DNA from: Rodentibacter mrazii
Lineage (GTDB): Bacteria; Pseudomonadota; Gammaproteobacteria; Enterobacterales; Pasteurellaceae
Direction of reading: 5' to 3'
NCBI RefSeq assembly: GCF_001998825.1
Contig: NZ_MLHG01000061.1
Span: 1-34,890, forward strand
DNA: 34,890 nt
The position numbers and the translations under genes are program-made. Shown here in pieces: positions 6,143-17,729 of this stretch (its first letter is position 1; the number at the start of each line of letters is the position of its first letter). The notes beneath the pieces are model-generated. The model had not been told where the DNA came from and did no database searches. It saw nothing but the letters and a program-made list of their open reading frames with translations.

Positions 6143-8455
6143 TTACATGGTTTCCGTAAAGGTACGAGTAATCACGTCTTGTTGTTGCTCTTTAGTCAAA
6201 GAGTTAAAACGCACCGCATAGCCTGATACACGAATGGTTAATTGTGGATATTTATCCGGATTTTCCATTGCATCTAACAACATTTCACGGTTCAACACAT
6301 TAACATTTAAGTGTTGGCCGCCTTCAACGGTTGCTTCATGATGGAAATAACCATCCATCAAACCTGCAAGGTTACGACGTTGTGCTTCTGCATCTTTACC
6401 TAACGCATTCGGTACGATTGAGAAAGTGTAAGAAATCCCATCTTTTGCATAAGCAAATGGAAGTTTAGCTACAGATGTTAATGAGGCTACCGCGCCCTTT
6501 TGGTCACGACCGTGCATTGGGTTTGCCCCAGGTCCAAATGGCGCACCGGCACGGCGGCCATCCGGCGTATTACCTGTTTTCTTACCATATACCACGTTAG
6601 AGGTGATAGTCAGTACGGACTGAGTAGGTACTGCATTGCGATAAGTTTTGAGTTTTTGAATTTTCTTCATAAAGCGTTCAACCAAATCACACGCAATGTC
6701 ATCTACACGGTTATCGTTGTTACCATATTGTGGATATTCGCCTTCGATTTCAAAATCAATTGCTACGTTAGAAGCAACAACATTCCCTTCTTTATCTTTA
6801 ATGTCGCCACGGATTGGTTTTACTTTGGCATATTTAATTGCAGAAAGTGAATCCGCCGCCACAGAAAGACCTGCAATACCACATGCCATTGTGCGATATA
6901 CATCACGATCATGTAATGCCATTAATGCCGCTTCATATGAATATTTATCATGCATATAGTGGATAATGTTTAGCGCAGTCACATATTGTTTTGCTAACCA
7001 ATCCATAAAACTATCCATACGGGTCATTACCGTATCAAAATCTAATACTTCATCTGTAATCGGTGCAGTTTTAGGTCCAACTTGCATACCTAATTTTTCA
7101 TCAACACCACCATTGATTGCATATAGCAAGGTTTTTGCTAAGTTCGCACGAGCCCCGAAGAATTGCATTTGTTTACCGACAATCATCGGTGATACGCAAC
7201 ATGCGATTGCATAATCATCGTTATTGAAATCAGGACGCATTAAATCATCGTTTTCATACTGAACGGATGAAGTATCAATAGAAACTTTTGCACAGAAACG
7301 TTTGAAGTTTTCCGGTAATTGTTCAGACCAAAGAATAGTAAGATTTGGTTCCGGAGAAGTTCCCATATTATAAAGGGTATGTAAAATACGGAAGGTATTT
7401 TTGGTCACTAATGTACGACCATCCAATCCCATACCGGCGATGGTCTCTGTTGCCCACATTGGGTCACCGGAGAATAATTGATCGTATTCAGGCGTACGTA
7501 AGAAACGTACCATACGTAGTTTCATCACTAAGTGATCAACTAATTCTTGTGCTTCCCCTTCAGTGATTTTGCCTGCTTTTAAGTCACGTTCAATGTAAAT
7601 ATCGATGAAAGTAGCAGTACGACCAAATGACATTGCCGCGCCATTTTGAGATTTAATTGCTGCTAAATAAGCAAAATACATCCATTGAATTGCTTCTTGT
7701 GCATTCGTTGCCGGATTAGAAATATCATAGCCATAACTTGCCGCCATTTGTTTCATTTGAGCAAGTGCGCGGTGTTGTTCTGCGATTTCTTCACGTAAAC
7801 GAATAGTTGCTTCAAGATCAACACCATTTTCAAGATTTTCTTGTAGAGATGAGAATTGGGCATATTTATCTTTCATTAAGAAATCAACACCGTACAGTGC
7901 AACGCGACGATAATCCCCAATGATACGACCACGACCATAAGCATCTGGTAAACCGGTTAATACACCAGATTTACGGCAACGTAAAATATCCGGAGTATAA
8001 ACATCAAACACACCTTGGTTATGGGTTTTACGATATTCAGTGAAGATTTTTTTCACTTCTGGATCAAGTTCACGCCCATAAACTTTACATGAGCCTTCTA
8101 CCATTTTGATACCACCAAATGGCATGATCGCACGTTTTAAAGGTGCATCGGTCTGAAGACCAACGATTTTTTCTAAATCTTTGTTGATATAACCCGGTGC
8201 GTGAGAAATGATCGTTGATGGTGTATGTTCATCAAAGTCCAATGGTGCATGCGTACGGTTTTCAATTTTAATCCCTTCCATAACCGTTTCCCAAAGCTTA
8301 GTTGTCGCTTCGGTCGGCCCGGCTAAGAAAGAATCGTCACCTTCATATGGTGTATAGTTTTTTTGAATAAAATCACGTACATTGACATTTTCTTGCCAAT
8401 CACCGCCTGTAAAACCAGCCCAAGCAACTTTTTGTGCATCATTAAGTTCTGACAT
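6143..8455 (-). CDS. pflB: Formate acetyltransferase (pyruvate formate-lyase)
   Basis: A 770-residue cytosolic enzyme converting pyruvate and CoA to acetyl-CoA and formate without oxygen. The adjacent catalytic cysteines are in IACCVSPM and the radical glycine is Gly745 in RVSGYAVRF near the C-terminus. The start at 8455 gives the family N-terminus MSELN, with an AAGGAA about six bases upstream; the ATG two codons earlier (8461) overlaps that site. It lies 52 bases after focA in the usual focA-pflB order and ends in a strong terminator. Length matches the E. coli enzyme (760). Confidence 0.98.
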   Translation of the reverse strand: MSELNDAQKVAWAGFTGGDWQENVNVRDFIQKNYTPYEGDDSFLAGPTEATTKLWETVMEGIKIENRTHAPLDFDEHTPSTIISHAPGYINKDLEKIVGLQTDAPLKRAIMPFGGIKMVEGSCKVYGRELDPEVKKIFTEYRKTHNQGVFDVYTPDILRCRKSGVLTGLPDAYGRGRIIGDYRRVALYGVDFLMKDKYAQFSSLQENLENGVDLEATIRLREEIAEQHRALAQMKQMAASYGYDISNPATNAQEAIQWMYFAYLAAIKSQNGAAMSFGRTATFIDIYIERDLKAGKITEGEAQELVDHLVMKLRMVRFLRTPEYDQLFSGDPMWATETIAGMGLDGRTLVTKNTFRILHTLYNMGTSPEPNLTILWSEQLPENFKRFCAKVSIDTSSVQYENDDLMRPDFNNDDYAIACCVSPMIVGKQMQFFGARANLAKTLLYAINGGVDEKLGMQVGPKTAPITDEVLDFDTVMTRMDSFMDWLAKQYVTALNIIHYMHDKYSYEAALMALHDRDVYRTMACGIAGLSVAADSLSAIKYAKVKPIRGDIKDKEGNVVASNVAIDFEIEGEYPQYGNNDNRVDDIACDLVERFMKKIQKLKTYRNAVPTQSVLTITSNVVYGKKTGNTPDGRRAGAPFGPGANPMHGRDQKGAVASLTSVAKLPFAYAKDGISYTFSIVPNALGKDAEAQRRNLAGLMDGYFHHEATVEGGQHLNVNVLNREMLLDAMENPDKYPQLTIRVSGYAVRFNSLTKEQQQDVITRTFTETM

Positions 8456-8507
8456 AGTCATTTCCTTTGTTAATTATTAAAAATAAACCCTTTCAATTCA
8501 TTAATAG

Positions 8508-9359
8508 TTAATGAGATTTTGTTAAGTAACGTTGAAATAAGGCAACGCAAACTGCACCGCCTACAATATTACCCAGCGTTACCGGTATTAAATTCTTTAC
8601 AATAAAATTGTAGACATTTAAATCAGCATATTTGTTCGCTTCAATGCCTAATTGTAGCCAAAATTCAGGACTACTATAATGTGCGGTCATAATTCCCATG
8701 GGAATCATAAACATATTCGCCACACAGTGTTCAAAACCTGATGCCACAAATAAGGCAATCGGCAAAATCATAATAAATGCCTTATCTACAACGGTCTTTC
8801 CCGAATAAGATAACCAAACGGCTAAACACACCATGATGTTACATAAAATGCCTAAATTAAATGCTTCAAACCAAGTATGGTGAATCTTATGTTGTGCCGT
8901 ATTAAGAATTGTTAAGCCCCATTGTCCATTTGCCGCCATCGTTTGACCGCCAAACCAAATAAGCGCAACAATAATTAAACCACCGACAAAATTACCCAAA
9001 TATACGGCAATCCAGTTGCGAATCATTTGCCCTGTCGTAATCTTCCCACCAACCCGTGCTATAAATGTGAGTGTTGATGAAGTAAAAAGTTCAGATCCTA
9101 ACAACACCACCATAATCACACCAATAGAAAATACTAAACCACCAACTAATTTAGTCATTCCCCATGGCGCACCTGCAGATGCAGTTTGTGTCGTTGTATA
9201 AAAAACAAATGCCAATGCAATACATGCACCAGCATTAATACCGGACATAAAAGAAAGAAATGGACGTTTTTTCGCTTTATAAACAGCGGCACTTTCGGCG
9301 AAATCGGTCGCTTCAACAGGCGTTAATGCTAGCGTGGAGGAGTTTTTAACATCTGACAT
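8508..9359 (-). CDS. focA: Formate channel
   Basis: A 283-residue FNT-family channel, active as an inner-membrane pentamer that passes formate out or in depending on pH. The six-helix pattern and family segments are clear: SFMSGINAGACIALAFVFYT, LGSELFTSSTLTF, NWIAVYLGNFVGG, LGILCNIMVCLAVWLSYSG, SGFEHCVANMFMIPMGIM with the gating histidine, and a final LGNIVGGAV. An AGGT six bases before the ATG is the ribosome site. It is the first gene of the focA-pflB pair. Confidence 0.97.
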   Translation of the reverse strand: MSDVKNSSTLALTPVEATDFAESAAVYKAKKRPFLSFMSGINAGACIALAFVFYTTTQTASAGAPWGMTKLVGGLVFSIGVIMVVLLGSELFTSSTLTFIARVGGKITTGQMIRNWIAVYLGNFVGGLIIVALIWFGGQTMAANGQWGLTILNTAQHKIHHTWFEAFNLGILCNIMVCLAVWLSYSGKTVVDKAFIMILPIALFVASGFEHCVANMFMIPMGIMTAHYSSPEFWLQLGIEANKYADLNVYNFIVKNLIPVTLGNIVGGAVCVALFQRYLTKSH

Positions 9360-9406
9360 AAAATACCTAAATATGATGATTTCTTTTTAGTACTACAATC
9401 ATGGGT

Positions 9407-9476
9407 ATTCTACTCTCTTAGGTATGCTTTGCAAGAGACACGCCATGTTATCTAAACAAAATTTGATATTTTGCAA
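9407..9476 (-). promoter_or_regulatory. Predicted focA-pflB promoter with a partial FNR-like site
   Basis: On the minus strand, TAGAAT (9412-9407) is preceded by TTGCAA with a 16-base spacer, a fair sigma-70 promoter about 48 bases before focA. Further upstream, TTGCA-N4-ATCAA (9476-9463) matches the FNR consensus TTGAT-N4-ATCAA at eight of ten positions, near -70 from the predicted start. FNR control of focA-pflB is established in E. coli; here it is inferred. Confidence 0.4.
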
Positions 9477-9510
9477 GTTTTGTTAAGTTTTTCTAATTTT
9501 GATAACAAAA

Positions 9511-9533
9511 AAGGCTTGGAAAATCCAAGCCTT
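9511..9533 (-). terminator. Intrinsic terminator of the rpsP-rplS operon
   Basis: The perfect 10-bp stem AAGGCTTGGA / TCCAAGCCTT has a three-base loop and is followed on the minus strand by TTTTTTG. It sits 22 bases after the rplS stop. Confidence 0.9.
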
Positions 9534-9555
9534 ATATTCTTCTTTATTTGCGAAA

Positions 9556-10690
<1,135 letters not shown>

Positions 10691-10745
10691 AATTCAGCCT
10701 TACTTTGTTTAAAACTGACGACATTACGTTCGAGCATACCTGAGA

Positions 10746-11273
10746 TTAGAAACCAGCGTCCCAATCCACTTCAATAGTTTTTGTGGTGAGATCGACTCTT
10801 TTAACTACTTGTTCATACAAAAACGGAATTAACCGCTCTTGCTTTCCAAAAGCATCTTTGCTATTGGCTTTGACGACCAGTACATCATTTGAACCGGTTT
10901 CCATCATTTCAGTGACCGTTCCCATCGTATAGCCTTGAAGATTGACTACTGAACAACCGATTAAGTCATGCCAGTAATAATCGCCTTCTTCCAATTCAGG
11001 AAATACGGAGAGAGCCACACCAATTTCAACATTTGCTAAAACTTGGGCTGCTTCACGATCATCCGTACCTTTTAGCTTTACAATCAGCTCGTGATTATGA
11101 TGACGCCAATTTTCAAGCTCTGTTGGCTGCCATTCACCTTTGATTTTTAAAAACCAAGGTTGATAATCAAAAATGCTTTCAGCATATTCGGTTGATGAAT
11201 AAATACGTAACCACCCACGGATACCATAGGTTGAGCCTAATTTGCCCACAACTTCAATACGTTGTTGTTCCAT
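10746..11273 (-). CDS. rimM: 16S rRNA processing protein RimM
   Basis: 175 residues. RimM binds uS19 and helps mature the head of the 30S subunit. The N-terminal domain has [20 protein letters not shown] and the C-terminal PRC-barrel has [26 protein letters not shown] and the end EVDWDAGF, very close to the H. influenzae protein. The frame extends three codons further to a GTG at 11282, but an AGG eight bases before the ATG at 11273 and family comparison favour the shorter form. Confidence 0.97.
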   Translation of the reverse strand: MEQQRIEVVGKLGSTYGIRGWLRIYSSTEYAESIFDYQPWFLKIKGEWQPTELENWRHHNHELIVKLKGTDDREAAQVLANVEIGVALSVFPELEEGDYYWHDLIGCSVVNLQGYTMGTVTEMMETGSNDVLVVKANSKDAFGKQERLIPFLYEQVVKRVDLTTKTIEVDWDAGF

Positions 11274-11303
11274 ATTCTTCACCTATCTCTACTCAAAAGC
11301 GAA

Positions 11304-11552
11304 TTAAGCGGCTTTTTGAGCTTCTTTTACCAAACACGCAACGCGATCAGATAATGACGCACCTTGACCTACCCAGTGAATTACACGGTCTAAGTCAATA
11401 CGAAGACGTTCAGCATTACCTTGTGCAATCGGATTGAAGAAACCTACACGCTCAATGAAACGACCGTCACGAGGTGAACGGCTGTCAGCGACTACGATTT
11501 GATAAAAAGGGCGTTTTTTAGCTCCGCCACGAGATAAACGAATGGTTACCAT
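11304..11552 (-). CDS. rpsP: 30S ribosomal protein bS16
   Basis: 82 residues, the usual size of bS16, an early 30S assembly protein. The N-terminus [20 protein letters not shown], followed by [21 protein letters not shown], is diagnostic. It is the first gene of the rpsP-rimM-trmD-rplS operon. Confidence 0.98.
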   Translation of the reverse strand: MVTIRLSRGGAKKRPFYQIVVADSRSPRDGRFIERVGFFNPIAQGNAERLRIDLDRVIHWVGQGASLSDRVACLVKEAQKAA

Positions 11553-11659
11553 AACCTTCCTCTAATTATTTGATTACTAAAAGAATATTTCTAAGCTCGA
11601 AAGTCACTTAAAAATATAGCTTACTTTTTTCTCTGTATATATAGACAAAAAGCCTGAGG

Positions 11660-11687
11660 ATTTTACACTTTTTGAACAAAAAGGCAA
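11660..11687 (-). promoter_or_regulatory. Predicted rpsP operon promoter
   Basis: Minus-strand TTGCCT (11687-11682), a 16-base spacer and TAAAAT (11665-11660) form a reasonable sigma-70 promoter about 108 bases before rpsP. This implies a roughly 100-base leader. A TATATA-rich stretch nearer the gene (about 11636-11642) is an alternative -10. Confidence 0.45.
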
Positions 11688-11730
11688 GCTAAAACAGCGT
11701 TGGGAAAAGAGGAAATTTTGCAGACAAAAT

Positions 11731-11757
11731 GACCGCACTTTAATGAAAAGCGCGGTC
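11731..11757 (-). terminator. gdhA terminator made from an inverted uptake-signal pair
   Basis: The arms are GACCGCACTTT (11731-11741) and AAAGCGCGGTC (11747-11757) with a five-base loop. One arm is an exact uptake signal and the other has one change. In the minus-strand (gdhA) RNA this change gives a G-U pair, whereas in the plus-strand RNA it would be an A-C mismatch. The minus-strand stem is followed by ATTTTG. Confidence 0.75.
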
Positions 11758-11786
11758 AATTTATTCAATGTTTTTAAAAATAGAAA

Positions 11787-13136
11787 TTAATAAACTCCTT
11801 GTGCCAACATCGCGTCAGCCACTTTCACAAATCCGGCAACATTTGCCCCCACCACATAATTGATGTTATCTTGACCTTCTACTGTACCGTATTTTTTACA
11901 GTTTGCATGAATATCTAACATAATGTGGTGTAATTTGGCATCCACTTCTTCCGCTGTCCAATATAGGCGTTGTGAGCTTTGTGCCATTTCTAAACCGGAC
12001 GTTGCGACTCCGCCGGCATTAGCGGCTTTACCCGGTCCGAATAACACACCAGCATCTAAAAATGCATCCGTTGCCTCAATGGAAGTCGGCATATTTGCGC
12101 CTTCTGCCACTAATTTCACACCGTTTGCAATCAAGGCTTTTGCATCGGCAATTTCAAGTTCGTTTTGGGTAGCACAAGGAAGAGCTATATCCACTTTCAC
12201 TTCCCAAGGGCGTTTACCTTCCACATATTGCAAACCAAACTGTGCTGCATAATCTTTTACACGACCGCGTTTAACATTTTTAATCTCTAAAAGTGCGGCT
12301 AATTTTTCGGAAGTAAACCCTTCATGGTCATACACATAACCGGAAGAATCCGAACAGGTCACCACTTTTGCACCTAATGCTAAAGCTTTTTCGATAGCAT
12401 ATTGCGCCACATTTCCCGAACCAGAAACAGAAACCACTTTCCCCGCAAAACTATCCCCTTTTTCGGCTAGCATGGCTTGTGCAAAATAAACCAATCCGTA
12501 GCCTGTCGCTTCCGGACGAATTAAACTCCCTCCGAAAGATAAGCCTCGACCGGTGAAAACACAGGCGGATTGATTCGATAATTTTTTCATATAACCGGCA
12601 AGGTAGCCCACTTCACGACCGCCCACACCGATATCACCGGCTGGCACATCCGTATCAGCCCCGATATGACGATATAATTCCGCCATTAATGCCTGACAGA
12701 AACGCATCACTTCTGCATCAGATTTCCCTTTAGGATCAAAATCCGATCCGCCTTTGCCTCCCCCCATTGGTAAGGTAGTTAGCGCATTTTTGAAAATTTG
12801 TTCAAAGCCTAAAAATTTTAAGATTGAAAGATTCACAGAAGGATGGAAACGCATACCACCTTTGTAAGGTCCAATCGCACTATTAAACTGTACGCGGAAC
12901 GCACGATTAACTTGGACTTGACCTTTATCATCCGTCCAAGCTACACGGAATTGAAATGCACGCTCCGGTTCGACTAAACGTTCTAATAAGGCTTCAGAAC
13001 GATACTTTGGATTGGCTTCCAAAAACGGCCAAATAGAAGTGAAAACCTCACGAACTGCTTGTAAAAATTCAGGCTGATGGCTGTCACGCTGTGCGACTTT
13101 TGCCAAAAACCCGTCTAAAGATGAGACTGTTGACAT
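11787..13136 (-). CDS. gdhA: NADP-specific glutamate dehydrogenase
   Basis: 449 residues, the length of the hexameric bacterial enzyme that makes glutamate from 2-oxoglutarate and ammonia. Active-site segments are visible: FRVQFNSAIGPYKGGMRFHP, LPMGGGKGGSDFDPKGKSD with the catalytic lysine, DVPAGDIGVGGREVGYL, and the nucleotide-binding VSVSGSGNVAQYAIEKA, whose GSGNVA with a following CSDSSG suits NADP. It is transcribed alone. The 225-base gap to hemB carries possible operator repeats and the hemB terminator. Confidence 0.98.
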   Translation of the reverse strand: MSTVSSLDGFLAKVAQRDSHQPEFLQAVREVFTSIWPFLEANPKYRSEALLERLVEPERAFQFRVAWTDDKGQVQVNRAFRVQFNSAIGPYKGGMRFHPSVNLSILKFLGFEQIFKNALTTLPMGGGKGGSDFDPKGKSDAEVMRFCQALMAELYRHIGADTDVPAGDIGVGGREVGYLAGYMKKLSNQSACVFTGRGLSFGGSLIRPEATGYGLVYFAQAMLAEKGDSFAGKVVSVSGSGNVAQYAIEKALALGAKVVTCSDSSGYVYDHEGFTSEKLAALLEIKNVKRGRVKDYAAQFGLQYVEGKRPWEVKVDIALPCATQNELEIADAKALIANGVKLVAEGANMPTSIEATDAFLDAGVLFGPGKAANAGGVATSGLEMAQSSQRLYWTAEEVDAKLHHIMLDIHANCKKYGTVEGQDNINYVVGANVAGFVKVADAMLAQGVY

Positions 13137-13189
13137 ACGATGTTTCCTTCTTAATTTTTTGATGTTTGTGTGTTTGTTTTATTATGAGC

Positions 13190-13246
13190 AACCGTTTTCG
13201 AACGGTTAGAAAACAATATGCAATGACTCATTTAACATTGCAATGA
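13190..13246 (-). promoter_or_regulatory. gdhA upstream region with a palindrome and tandem TGCAATGA
   Basis: AACCGTT-N4-AACGGTT (13190-13207) is a perfect 7-bp inverted repeat about 55 bases before the gdhA start. Further upstream, TGCAATGA occurs twice in direct orientation, at 13219-13226 and 13239-13246, exactly 20 bases (two helix turns) apart. The second copy lies in the palindrome CATTGCAATG. These look like regulator sites, but I cannot name the protein. Confidence 0.4.
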
Positions 13247-13278
13247 TTTTTTTAAGGAAAAAATGAATAAAAAAGAAA

Positions 13279-13309
13279 AAACGAGAAAATATCTAATATT
13301 TTCTCGTTT
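13279..13309 (-). terminator. Intrinsic terminator of hemB
   Basis: The perfect 14-bp stem AAACGAGAAAATAT / ATATTTTCTCGTTT has a three-base loop, followed on the minus strand by more T residues (TTTCTTTTTT). It lies 53 bases after the hemB stop. Confidence 0.85.
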
Positions 13310-13361
13310 CCATTAAATAAAATTTAATTTTCATGATGAAGATCACATTTCACATGAAAAA

Positions 13362-14396
<1,035 letters not shown>

Positions 14397-14420
14397 TTAC
14401 TGACTATTTATGACGAGAAA

Positions 14421-14435
14421 GGGGGCAATGCCCCC
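14421..14435 (-). terminator. Hairpin after tatC, probable terminator
   Basis: GGGGGC / GCCCCC with a three-base loop lies between tatC and hemB. On the minus strand it is followed only by TTTCTCGTC, so the U-tract is short. It may reduce rather than stop read-through into hemB. Confidence 0.6.
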
Positions 14436-14440
14436 ATTTG

Positions 14441-15211
14441 TTATTCTGTTTTTTCTTCTGAATTTTTAACCGCACTTTCTTCAGTTTCATCTTTTGGTTG
14501 ATAGAAACGAGCGACAAGCAAACCAAGTTCAAACAATAACCACATTGGCACAGCAAGTAATGTTTGAGAAAACACATCAGGCGGTGTAAGAATCATCCCG
14601 ATAAAAAATGCGGCGACAATAATATAAGGGCGTTTTTCTGCAAGGGCTTTTACTGTCGTGACACCTGTCCAACAAAGTAAAATAATCGCAATCGGCACTT
14701 CAAAACATACTCCAAAGGCAAGGAATAAGGCCAAGGCAAAATCAAGGTAGCTACTAATGTCCGTTGCAATCGCCACACCTTCCGGGGCGGTTTGCGTGAA
14801 GAAACCGAAAACAAAGGGAAACACCACATAATAGGCAAAGGCTACACCACAGTAAAATAAAATCGTACTGGAAAATAGTAACGGATAAATCATTCGCTTT
14901 TCATGTTGATATAACGCAGGGGCAACAAATGCCCAAATTTGATAAAGCAAATAAGGTACCGAAATAAACACGGAAACAATTGCCGTCAATTTAATCGGTG
15001 TGAAAAAAGGGGTTTGAATATTCGTTGCTATCATCGTTGCCCCTTTCGGCATCACCTCTGTTAAGGGAGAAGCAACGAAATGATAAATATCATTAGAAAA
15101 ATACACCAAACCAACAAAGATCACCGTAATACAAATCACACAACGCAATAAGCGGTTTCTTAATTCGACGAGATGGGTAATAAGGGGTTGAGATTCATCC
15201 ACGTGATTCAT
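14441..15211 (-). CDS. tatC: Twin-arginine translocase subunit TatC
   Basis: 256 residues with six membrane segments. TatC binds the twin-arginine signal peptide and nucleates the translocon. Family marks are the N-terminal [50 protein letters not shown] and [20 protein letters not shown]. It starts nine bases after the tatB stop. The C-terminal tail is acidic and charged. Confidence 0.98.
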   Translation of the reverse strand: MNHVDESQPLITHLVELRNRLLRCVICITVIFVGLVYFSNDIYHFVASPLTEVMPKGATMIATNIQTPFFTPIKLTAIVSVFISVPYLLYQIWAFVAPALYQHEKRMIYPLLFSSTILFYCGVAFAYYVVFPFVFGFFTQTAPEGVAIATDISSYLDFALALFLAFGVCFEVPIAIILLCWTGVTTVKALAEKRPYIIVAAFFIGMILTPPDVFSQTLLAVPMWLLFELGLLVARFYQPKDETEESAVKNSEEKTE

Positions 15212-15220
15212 AAAAACTCT

Positions 15221-15772
15221 CTATGATTGGGATTTTGGAGCCGGGGCGACATCCATTTCATCCGGTGGATAATAATCAGACAAGCGCTCGGTTAATTCAG
15301 CTTGTTCATGGGGTTCAAGTGCGGTCAGATCTGAAGGCGTTTTTTCATCGGTTTCTACGTTTTCATTCTTTGTTAACATATCGCTTGAAACCGTATTTTC
15401 GTCCGGCTTAATATTTTCAGCCGCACTTTTAAGCTCTTTGATCTGTTCTTCCACCGTTGTCCCCGCTGCTGCGGCTTTTGATTCTAACTCGGCGCGCATT
15501 TTATCTGCCTGAGCCTTTAATTCTTCAACAGTTTTGCTTAGCTCAGGGGAAAGGGTTTGCAAATTCAGGGATTCCGCTTTCTTAATGCTATCCTGTAATT
15601 CTTGTAATTTCAGTTCTTGTTTTAATTCATTTTGAACATTGGCGGCTAACCCACGAATGGTCTTCACCCAACCCATCACGGTTCTGATTGCGACCGGCAA
15701 ACGTTTAGGACCTAGCACCACTAAGCCTACAATCATTAATAAAACAAGTTCGGAAAAACCAATATCAAACAC
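15221..15772 (-). CDS. tatB: Twin-arginine translocase subunit TatB
   Basis: 183 residues. A single N-terminal membrane helix ([20 protein letters not shown]) is followed by the GPKRLP hinge, a long amphipathic/coiled-coil region rich in Glu, Lys and Gln (about 30-115), and an acidic, Pro-containing tail. TatB forms the signal-peptide receptor with TatC. The tail contains an uptake signal at 15317-15325 and a one-base variant near 15421, which partly dictate its residues. It is three bases from tatA. Confidence 0.96.
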   Translation of the reverse strand: MFDIGFSELVLLMIVGLVVLGPKRLPVAIRTVMGWVKTIRGLAANVQNELKQELKLQELQDSIKKAESLNLQTLSPELSKTVEELKAQADKMRAELESKAAAAGTTVEEQIKELKSAAENIKPDENTVSSDMLTKNENVETDEKTPSDLTALEPHEQAELTERLSDYYPPDEMDVAPAPKSQS

Positions 15773-15775
15773 GGG

Positions 15776-16006
15776 TTATGCCTGTTCTTTCTCTTTTGTT
15801 GCTTCAGTTTTCGCCGTTTCGCTGTTGTTATCTATGGATTTAAATTCTGCATCTTTGGCTTTTGGCTCATCATCTTGCATTGCCTTTTTGAAACCTTTTA
15901 CCGCAGCACCAAGATCAGAACCCGCATTTCTCAATTTTTTCGTACCAAAAACCAACAAAATCACCACTAACAAGATAATCATTTGTGCCGGAGATAAACC
16001 AAACAT
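15776..16006 (-). CDS. tatA: Twin-arginine translocase subunit TatA
   Basis: 76 residues. The N-terminal helix [20 protein letters not shown] has the TatA hinge FGTKKLR, then the amphipathic helix [17 protein letters not shown] and a charged tail. TatA oligomers form the translocation pore. It is the first gene of tatABC, with AAGGGAG nine bases before the ATG. Confidence 0.97.
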   Translation of the reverse strand: MFGLSPAQMIILLVVILLVFGTKKLRNAGSDLGAAVKGFKKAMQDDEPKAKDAEFKSIDNNSETAKTEATKEKEQA

Positions 16007-16048
16007 AATAAGAAACTCCCTTCTTCTAAGAATAAAAAATTTGGGCTG

Positions 16049-16077
16049 AATATACCCTTTTTGACCTCATTGAACAA
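16049..16077 (-). promoter_or_regulatory. Predicted tatABC promoter
   Basis: Minus-strand TTGTTC (16077-16072), a 17-base spacer and TATATT (16054-16049) lie about 43 bases before tatA. The region to psd is a divergent promoter region and also holds an uptake signal at 16113-16121. Confidence 0.5.
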
Positions 16078-16144
16078 TAGCCAAAGCGAATTATTTTCTC
16101 ACGCACAATGGAAAGTGCGGTGAATTTTATGGGAGAATTAAAAG

Positions 16145-16172
16145 TTGGAAGAATGACAAAAATTGCTATAAT
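16145..16172 (+). promoter_or_regulatory. Predicted psd promoter with extended -10
   Basis: TTGGAA (16145-16150), a 16-base spacer and a perfect TATAAT (16167-16172) preceded by TG-C, an extended -10. It lies 30 bases before psd. Confidence 0.65.
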
Positions 16173-16202
16173 CAGCGCTCATTTTCATAAGGAAAGATAA
16201 AT

Positions 16203-17072
16203 ATGCATTCAATTTCTTATTGGCAACGCTTAAAAGTTGCTTTTCAATATGTGATTCCTCAACTTTACTTAACCCAATTTGCCGGCTGGTTTGCAAAGCA
16301 AAAATGGGGCAAAGTCACACATCTCGCCATAAAAGCCTTTGCGAAAAAATACAACATTGATATGAGTATTGCGCAAAAAGAACAATTTAATGAATATGAA
16401 AGTTTCAACGAGTTTTTTATTCGTCCGTTAAAAGACAACGCCCGCCCAATTAACCAAAATCCGACCGCACTTTGCCTGCCGGCAGACGGTAGAATCAGTG
16501 AATGTGGTCATATTGACGATAACCGTTTATTACAAGCCAAAGGGCATTTTTTCCGTTTAGAGGATTTATTGGCGGAAGATAAAGAATTAGTGACAGCCTT
16601 TAAAAATGGCGAGTTTGCCACCACTTATCTTTCACCAAGAGATTATCACCGCGTGCATATGCCTTGCGATGGTACACTCCGTAAAATGATTTATGTTCCC
16701 GGCGATTTATTTTCGGTCAATCCGTTTTTAGCCCAACACGTGCCGAATTTATTCGCCCGTAACGAGCGGGTGATTTGTGTGTTTGATACGGAATTTGGCA
16801 CGATGGTACAAATTTTAGTCGGCGCCACTATCACGGCAAGTATTGGGACGACTTGGGCGGGGGTGATTAATCCACCACGTCATAATGAAGTGAAAACTTG
16901 GACTTATGAAGGTGAAAGTGCGGTGAAACTCACCAAAGGTCAAGAAATGGGTTGGTTCCAACTTGGCTCTACCGTGATCAATTTATTCCAAGAAAATCAA
17001 GTAAGATTGGCAGATCATCTCAGTGTCGGCGAGCCGGTTCGTATGGGTGAAATTTTGGCATACAAAAAGTAA
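16203..17072 (+). CDS. psd: Phosphatidylserine decarboxylase proenzyme
   Basis: 289 residues. This membrane-associated enzyme makes phosphatidylethanolamine. It cleaves itself at the LGST motif seen in GWFQLGSTVINLF, between Gly255 and Ser256, and Ser256 becomes the pyruvoyl cofactor. Other landmarks are FNEFFIRPL, LPADGRISECG, YLSPRDYHRVHMPCDG and the glycine-rich stretch near TITASIGTTWAGVI. An AAGGAAA ribosome site precedes the ATG. It is followed by the FKBP gene after 21 bases, so the two may share a transcript. Exact uptake signals lie within the gene at 16464-16472 and 16916-16924. Confidence 0.97.
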   Translation: MHSISYWQRLKVAFQYVIPQLYLTQFAGWFAKQKWGKVTHLAIKAFAKKYNIDMSIAQKEQFNEYESFNEFFIRPLKDNARPINQNPTALCLPADGRISECGHIDDNRLLQAKGHFFRLEDLLAEDKELVTAFKNGEFATTYLSPRDYHRVHMPCDGTLRKMIYVPGDLFSVNPFLAQHVPNLFARNERVICVFDTEFGTMVQILVGATITASIGTTWAGVINPPRHNEVKTWTYEGESAVKLTKGQEMGWFQLGSTVINLFQENQVRLADHLSVGEPVRMGEILAYKK

Positions 17073-17093
17073 TTTTTAACAAAGGAAAACAGC

Positions 17094-17717
17094 ATGAATT
17101 TTGAACAAATCAAACTAGAAAGTCTTTCTGAAAAAGGCAGTTATGGTATCGGTTTACAAATCGGTCAACAATTATTAGACAGCCAAATGGAGATTGCCAT
17201 TGAAGCAGTAGCAAAAGGAATTTTCGATGCAATTAATCACAATCAACCTGCATTGGATATCAATGAATTAATGCTTTCCGTACAACAGCTTCAACAACAA
17301 GCGGCACAAGCACAACAGGCTAAATTCAAAGTAATTGAGGAAGAAGGCAAGGGCTTTTTAGCGGAAAATGCCAAAAAAGCCGGAGTAACCGTAACTGACA
17401 GCGGTCTTCAATATGAAATCATCACGGAAGGTACGGGTGCGAAACCGTCAGCCACCGATAAAGTGCGTGTTCATTACACAGGCACATTACCAAACGGCAC
17501 TGTATTTGACAGTTCCGTATCACGTGGTCAGCCTGCGGAATTTCCGGTAAACGGTGTAATTCGTGGTTGGGTGGAAGCATTACAGATGATGCCTGTGGGT
17601 TCTAAATGGAAATTGACTATCCCACACGAGCTAGCCTATGGTGAACGTGGTGCAGGTGCTTCTATCCCGCCATTCTCTCCATTAGTGTTTGAAGTAGAAT
17701 TATTGGATATTCTTTAA
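17094..17717 (+). CDS. fklB: FKBP-type peptidyl-prolyl isomerase, FklB-like
   Basis: 207 residues without a signal peptide, so cytoplasmic. The N-terminal helical dimerisation domain (about 1-110, with a Gln/Ala-rich coiled stretch) is followed by the FKBP domain from VTVTDSGLQYEI. Active-site segments are KVRVHYTGTLPNGTVFDSS, NGVIRGWVEALQMMPVGS, HELAYGERGAGASIPPFSPL and the final EVELLDI. Length and domain order match E. coli FklB (FKBP22). FkpA has a similar layout but is periplasmic with a signal sequence, which is missing here. It ends in an uptake-like terminator. Confidence 0.93.
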   Translation: MNFEQIKLESLSEKGSYGIGLQIGQQLLDSQMEIAIEAVAKGIFDAINHNQPALDINELMLSVQQLQQQAAQAQQAKFKVIEEEGKGFLAENAKKAGVTVTDSGLQYEIITEGTGAKPSATDKVRVHYTGTLPNGTVFDSSVSRGQPAEFPVNGVIRGWVEALQMMPVGSKWKLTIPHELAYGERGAGASIPPFSPLVFEVELLDIL

Positions 17718-17729
17718 TTTCAAAGATAA

